From positions 1 to 61,175 of the forward strand of contig NZ_BAIV01000034.1 in NCBI RefSeq assembly GCF_000517545.1: a DNA stretch of 61,175 nt, read 5' to 3'. This DNA comes from Bacteroides reticulotermitis JCM 10512. GTDB taxonomy: Bacteria > Bacteroidota > Bacteroidia > Bacteroidales > Bacteroidaceae. A program made the position numbers and the translations under genes. This document shows, piece after piece, positions 58,008 to 61,175 of the stretch (the stretch's first letter is position 1; each line of letters opens with the position of its first letter). The notes under the pieces were generated by a model. It did no database searches. It was not told the DNA's origin and saw only the letters and a program-made list of their open reading frames with translations.

Positions 58008-58343
58008 GATTATGTACAGCAACTCGGATTTTGAAAGATTCTTTATTCGCTGCAAAGTAGAAGCATTTCCTGCGCGAGAAATTTAGTTTTAGTAACAAGA
58101 TACCGTATAACTGTTTGAAAAATGGTACAAGATTACATGCCACAAGATAGTTCCCGTTCACATGGATGCTCCGGAGAGTTGCAAAGCGGGTGTTCAAGGG
58201 AAGGAAATTTCAACTTCTCCACAAATTTTGGATAAAATCCGTATCCTTGTGGATATTCGTATGATCAATGGAATCTATATTCAGCAACGCAACCTATGAT
58301 GATTTTAAAACGCATGGTAGAGAAGTTGGTGGCTTTATGTTGA
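58008..58343 (+). pseudogene. Decayed IS66-type tnpA gene (3' flank copy)
   Basis: Starting at ATG 58012 the frame gives MYSNSDFERFFIRCKVEAFP, then stops several times, resumes as LFEKWYK and ILVDIRMINGIYIQQRNL, and after a further shift ends in LKRMVEKLVALC at 58343. These are successive segments of the small first gene of Bacteroides IS66-type elements. Multiple stops make it non-functional. The 5' end matches 42931-42993. Confidence 0.75.
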
Positions 58344-58459
58344 AGATAAATGCTCTGAACCAATTCTATTATTTGTACGATTTTCGTGATATACTCTGCA
58401 AATATGAGTATGTATTCAATGGAAAATTTCATCGCCGAGCGTTTTATACGTCACATTGA
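58337..58459 (+). pseudogene. Possible decayed IS66 tnpB gene
   Basis: A 40-residue frame (MLKINALNQFYYLYDF at its start) overlaps the end of the tnpA remnant, as tnpB does in IS66-type elements, and a short relation to TnpB N-termini can be imagined. It ends early. The remaining bases to 58697 show no gene. Assignment is by position and weak similarity. Confidence 0.4.
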
Positions 58460-58697
58460 TGTACATTAATATAGACATGCAGGATGTAAGGCATCGCTGA
58501 ATTCTTCAAGCAGATAGGCTTGGTCATACTGGTTATGAAAATTTATTGCCAATGATATCATCGGCAATAAACTGATGTGGAAATAAATTAACAATCCTTT
58601 TTGATATCTATTAAAATCAACCCATTGAAGTGCGTCTTTCACTATGGAGCACGTCAAAATTGGATGCTAACGTATAAAAACACTTTAAAAGGAAAAT

Positions 58698-59492
58698 ATG
58701 AAACAATTTGGATGTTTTGTATTGGTAGCTTTATTTTTAACAGCTTGCCAATCGTACAAGAAAGTTCCTTATCTGCAAGATGTGGAAGCAGTAACTCAAA
58801 CAGAACAGCAGGGAAAGCTCTTTGATGCTACCATTATGCCGAAGGATTTGTTGACAATTGTGGTGTCGTGCGAAAATCCCGAAGCAGCAGTTCCGTTCAA
58901 TCTATCAGTGGCCACACAGGCTAGTGCGGCTTTGACAGTATCGACAGCAACGACTGTTCAGCCCGTTCTTCAGCAGTACCTGGTGGACAATAAAGGGAAT
59001 GTTATGTTTCCGGTATTAGGTGAGTTGCATATCGGCGGACTGACCAAGAAGCAGGCGGAAGATCTGATTGTGGGTAAGCTGAAGACGTACATGAAGGATG
59101 CACCTATCGTTACAGTTCGGATGGTGAACTACAAGATCTCGGTGATTGGTGAGGTGACTCGTCCGGGAACGTTTACAATATCGAACGAGAAGGTGAACTT
59201 GCTGGAGGCGTTGGCTATGGCAGGAGATATGACGGTGTACGGAATGCGCGACAATGTGAAGTTGATTCGCGAGGATGCTAATGGCAAACAGACAATTATC
59301 ACGCTGGATATGAATAAGGCTGAGACGATTCTTTCGCCTTACTATTATTTACAGCAGAATGATATTGTTTATGTGACTCCAAATAAGACGAAAGCTCGGA
59401 ACTCAGATGTGGGAACTAGCACGAGTTTATGGTTCTCGGCCACTTCGATTCTTGTATCTGTTGCCAGTTTGTTGGTGACGATCCTGAGATAA
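58698..59492 (+). CDS. Wza-like polysaccharide export outer-membrane lipoprotein
   Basis: The 264-residue protein has a lipoprotein signal (lipobox LTACQ, Cys near residue 15). Its Poly_export domain follows with PKDLLTIVVSCENPEAAVPF, then a SLBB-type repeat (VIGEVTRPGTFTISNEKVNLLEALAMAGD). The C-terminal LWFSATSILVSVASLLVTIL is hydrophobic. Such proteins form the outer-membrane channel for capsule export. The partner Wzc tyrosine kinase/chain-length regulator is not in this window. Confidence 0.9.
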   Translation: MKQFGCFVLVALFLTACQSYKKVPYLQDVEAVTQTEQQGKLFDATIMPKDLLTIVVSCENPEAAVPFNLSVATQASAALTVSTATTVQPVLQQYLVDNKGNVMFPVLGELHIGGLTKKQAEDLIVGKLKTYMKDAPIVTVRMVNYKISVIGEVTRPGTFTISNEKVNLLEALAMAGDMTVYGMRDNVKLIREDANGKQTIITLDMNKAETILSPYYYLQQNDIVYVTPNKTKARNSDVGTSTSLWFSATSILVSVASLLVTILR

Positions 59493-59511
59493 GACTACAT
59501 ATTTGCATTTC

Positions 59512-59994
59512 GTGAAGAAACTGATTACATTCTCTTATGATGTGGCAGCATGGGCGAAATGCATCCATACACTGTTGCCCGACGGGAGCGAAGTTTCCTT
59601 TTTCGATCTTTCGGAAATGGTATCCTACCGTGTACTGATGAAAAGATTGGTGGCGGTGACGGAGGTGGAACAACCGGAGTACTGTTTGCTGATATCCCGA
59701 CGAGAGAAGGGAATAACATTTCGCGATTATCTGATTGGACTGACACTGGACAAGTGCGGCGGTAAGGTGATGGCATATTGTCCGGAGAGAATGCGGACTG
59801 CTTGGTGGAACCGATGGTTGGAAAGATTGTACTTTCGCAACCGGACGGTGCTGATTGCCGATTGGAGAGATTATCAAAAGTTGTGCGGATATACAGAAAA
59901 AAAGAATATATTTGTATGTCCGGAGGTGAATGGACGGGAGATTACTGTCGACCATTTCAACCGAAATTTAACAACTGCTTTGATTAAAGTTTAA
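59512..59994 (+). CDS. Unknown protein of the capsule locus
   Basis: The frame opens with TTG at 59503 or more plausibly GTG at 59512, giving about 160 residues. The sequence contains RMRTAWWNRWLERLYFRNRTVLIADWRDYQKL and is basic in the middle, with no signal peptide or membrane segment. It follows the export gene by 19 bases, so it is probably co-transcribed. No family is recognised. Confidence 0.55.
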   Translation: MKKLITFSYDVAAWAKCIHTLLPDGSEVSFFDLSEMVSYRVLMKRLVAVTEVEQPEYCLLISRREKGITFRDYLIGLTLDKCGGKVMAYCPERMRTAWWNRWLERLYFRNRTVLIADWRDYQKLCGYTEKKNIFVCPEVNGREITVDHFNRNLTTALIKV

Positions 59995-60014
59995 CGCCCA
60001 AAAACGACATAAGC

Positions 60015-60206
60015 ATGAGGAATATATTTAAATTTCTATCTTCTAAACAGCGTAATACGTATATCGCGATTGCACGTAGATATAATACTACTCCTTGGCA
60101 CGTGTACAATTTGGCGCATGGAGAGCATACGCGTAGTATGAGGGATCATCAGATTATAGAAATACTGATTAAAATGAAAATTATTAGAGAGTTAGATCTC
60201 GAATAA
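60015..60206 (+). CDS. Small basic protein with a helix-turn-helix-like pattern
   Basis: The 63-residue protein is basic and predicted helical, with IARRYNTTPWHVYNLAHGEH resembling a DNA-binding helix-turn-helix. It follows the unknown protein by 20 bases. It could be a local regulator, but nothing proves DNA binding. Confidence 0.5.
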   Translation: MRNIFKFLSSKQRNTYIAIARRYNTTPWHVYNLAHGEHTRSMRDHQIIEILIKMKIIRELDLE

Positions 60207-60273
60207 ATGCTGTGAACGCTTGCTTTTGTTCGTCTTTTTCTGTACCTTTATAAGGTAAATCAACAAGAAAAAC

Positions 60274-60510
60274 GTGATGGAGCAAGAAGTATTTATAGTG
60301 AAATGTTATGATAAACGGGAACTGGCTCAGCTGTATTTTCCCCATGCGAAAGGCCGTGTAGCTGTAAACCGGCTCAGGCGGTGGATGCATCGGTGCGAAC
60401 CATTGATGGCAGAGATACAAGCTACTGATTTTCATCCGAAAACAAAGGCATTCTCCGTGCGAGAAGTGCGGATTATCGCTTATTATCTCGGTAAGCCGGG
60501 GGATTTTTGA
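60274..60510 (+). CDS. DUF4248-family protein
   Basis: The 78-residue protein has LAQLYFPHAKGRVAVNRLRRWMHRCEPLMAEI and SVREVRIIAYYLGKPGDF, which look like the small Bacteroidales DUF4248 proteins found near capsule loci and amidase genes. The pattern (substrate-like PHA motif, then a DNA-binding-like helix pair) hints at a regulator. The function is unknown. Confidence 0.7.
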   Translation: MMEQEVFIVKCYDKRELAQLYFPHAKGRVAVNRLRRWMHRCEPLMAEIQATDFHPKTKAFSVREVRIIAYYLGKPGDF

Positions 60511-60531
60511 GTTGGAAGGGTTTATAAGTAA

Positions 60532-60570
60532 AAAGGACGGAAACCGGTATTTGAACTGTTTCCGTCCTTT
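60532..60570. terminator. Bidirectional terminator between DUF4248 and amidase genes
   Basis: AAAGGACGGAAAC (60532-60544) and GTTTCCGTCCTTT (60558-60570) are exact reverse complements over 13 bases with a 13-base loop. The flanking genes converge, so it can end both transcripts. Confidence 0.85.
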
Positions 60571-60575
60571 GTGCA

Positions 60576-61019
60576 TTATAATCCTTTGTACTCGTTACGG
60601 GCATCGAAGCAAGGACAGGCCTTGTGAATATGGGCGCTGAGTTGGTAATGACCTATAATCTGGGCTGCCGGATACTGTCGCCTGAGAATAGCCAACAGGT
60701 CAAGTAGGGCGAACCGTTGGGCAGTGGTGCGTGTATCGGTGGGGATGCCTTGTGCATCAAGACCGCCTTCATAACAGATGCCAATGCTGTGGCGATTGAA
60801 CCCCTGTACATGGGCTCCGACTTCGGACACGGAGCGACAATGATGAAGGACACCGTCGCGGGTGATGTAGAAATGATATCCTATATCATGGAATCCACGT
60901 GCCAGATGCTCCCGACGTAACTGTTCTACTGTAAAGGGTTCATTGCAACGGGTTGCGCTGCAATGAATTACCAATAATTTGATCTCCCGAGGGAGGTAGG
61001 CTTCTTCAGTTTTCTTCAT
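60576..61019 (-). CDS. N-acetylmuramoyl-L-alanine amidase (T7-lysozyme-like)
   Basis: This 147-residue PGRP/Amidase_2-type protein cleaves the bond between muramic acid and the stem peptide. KLLVIHCSATRCNEP near the start holds the first zinc His; GFHDIGYHFYITRDG near residue 42 holds the catalytic Tyr; HIHKACPCFDA near the C-terminus supplies the remaining zinc ligands (His and Cys). It lacks a signal peptide, as in phage-type endolysins. It is preceded by the small protein at 61035-61133. Confidence 0.92.
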   Translation of the reverse strand: MKKTEEAYLPREIKLLVIHCSATRCNEPFTVEQLRREHLARGFHDIGYHFYITRDGVLHHCRSVSEVGAHVQGFNRHSIGICYEGGLDAQGIPTDTRTTAQRFALLDLLAILRRQYPAAQIIGHYQLSAHIHKACPCFDARNEYKGL

Positions 61020-61034
61020 ATCTCCGGTCGTGCT

Positions 61035-61133
61035 TTACAGTCCCATGCAGGAGGTGGTCCCTATGGCTGAAATGATGGCTGTTGCCACGGTTACGATAAA
61101 TTGGAGAACGTTTTTCCAGATACTTTTTTTCAT
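61035..61133 (-). CDS. Small 32-residue protein upstream of the amidase (smalltalk-type)
   Basis: On the minus strand ATG at 61133 opens a 32-residue peptide: a basic start (MKKSIWKN), a hydrophobic segment with FIVTVATAIISAIGTTS, and a last part CMGL. Bacteroidales carry short proteins of exactly this kind directly before phage-type amidases; annotation pipelines label them 'smalltalk protein', to my recollection. It ends 16 bases before the amidase start, so it may be a holin-like or small membrane partner. The function is unknown. Confidence 0.75.
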   Translation of the reverse strand: MKKSIWKNVLQFIVTVATAIISAIGTTSCMGL

Positions 61134-61175
61134 ATGGATATGTTTTTAATGATGAATAAATGACTTTTTTAAAAC

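Noticed and set aside
58466..58657. 63-residue minus-strand frame after the IS66 remnant
   Set aside because: No similarity recognised, no start context, and it lies in decayed DNA.

Overview
The window looks like chromosomal DNA of a Bacteroides species. Three things point there: a type III glutamine synthetase, promoters that fit the Bacteroidetes pattern (a TAnnTTTG -7 box, with a TTTG -33 box in the best case), and a capsule locus opening with an UpxY/UpxZ antitermination pair. Most gene starts lack a strong Shine-Dalgarno sequence, as expected for this phylum. I cannot name the species from sequence alone.

Layout. (1) 1-8.1 kb, minus strand: type I asparaginase, then a complete tryptophan operon in the order trpB-E-G-D-C-F-A. 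It is preceded by what reads as an intact transcription attenuator: a promoter, a 20-residue leader peptide with three consecutive Trp codons, alternative hairpins and a terminator. (2) 8.1-12.9 kb, plus strand: a tiny membrane protein, an iron-type alcohol dehydrogenase, a flavodoxin-like lipoprotein, a frameshifted alpha/beta hydrolase and an HdeD-like membrane protein. (3) 12.9-38.3 kb: a nitrogen-assimilation island. The minus strand has a porin-like protein, PII, the Amt ammonium transporter and GlnN, then dapF-dapL, a lipoprotein phosphodiesterase, and gltB-gltD-asnB. The plus strand, divergent from gltB, has glmS, a purF-like gene, carA and carB. Ammonium uptake, its PII sensor, both arms of GS/GOGAT and most of the main glutamine-consuming amidotransferases sit side by side. 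(4) 38.3-39.8 kb: a gene-poor stretch with hairpins, promoter-like boxes, a candidate small RNA and a gene fragment. (5) 39.8-61.2 kb, plus strand: a capsular polysaccharide locus, with UpxY, UpxZ and a membrane CapD-type dehydratase, then a visibly AT-rich cassette. The cassette holds a UDP-glucose dehydrogenase, a three-gene nonulosonate (possibly KDN) module, flippase, polymerase, glycosyltransferases, an acetyltransferase, a CapE/reductase pair, an initiating sugar-phosphate transferase and an aminotransferase. Related remnants of an IS66-type transposon gene lie on both sides of it. After the second remnant come a Wza-like export lipoprotein, three small unknown genes, and (minus strand) an amidase and a 32-residue small protein.

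Ten single-base frameshifts interrupt otherwise conserved genes (alpha/beta hydrolase, amt, porin, asnB, gltB, glmS twice, carA, carB, the cytidylyltransferase). Almost all are a doublet or short homopolymer one base too short or too long. They hit genes a cell can hardly lose, so sequencing or assembly error is the likeliest explanation. Each such gene is annotated across the break as one unit.
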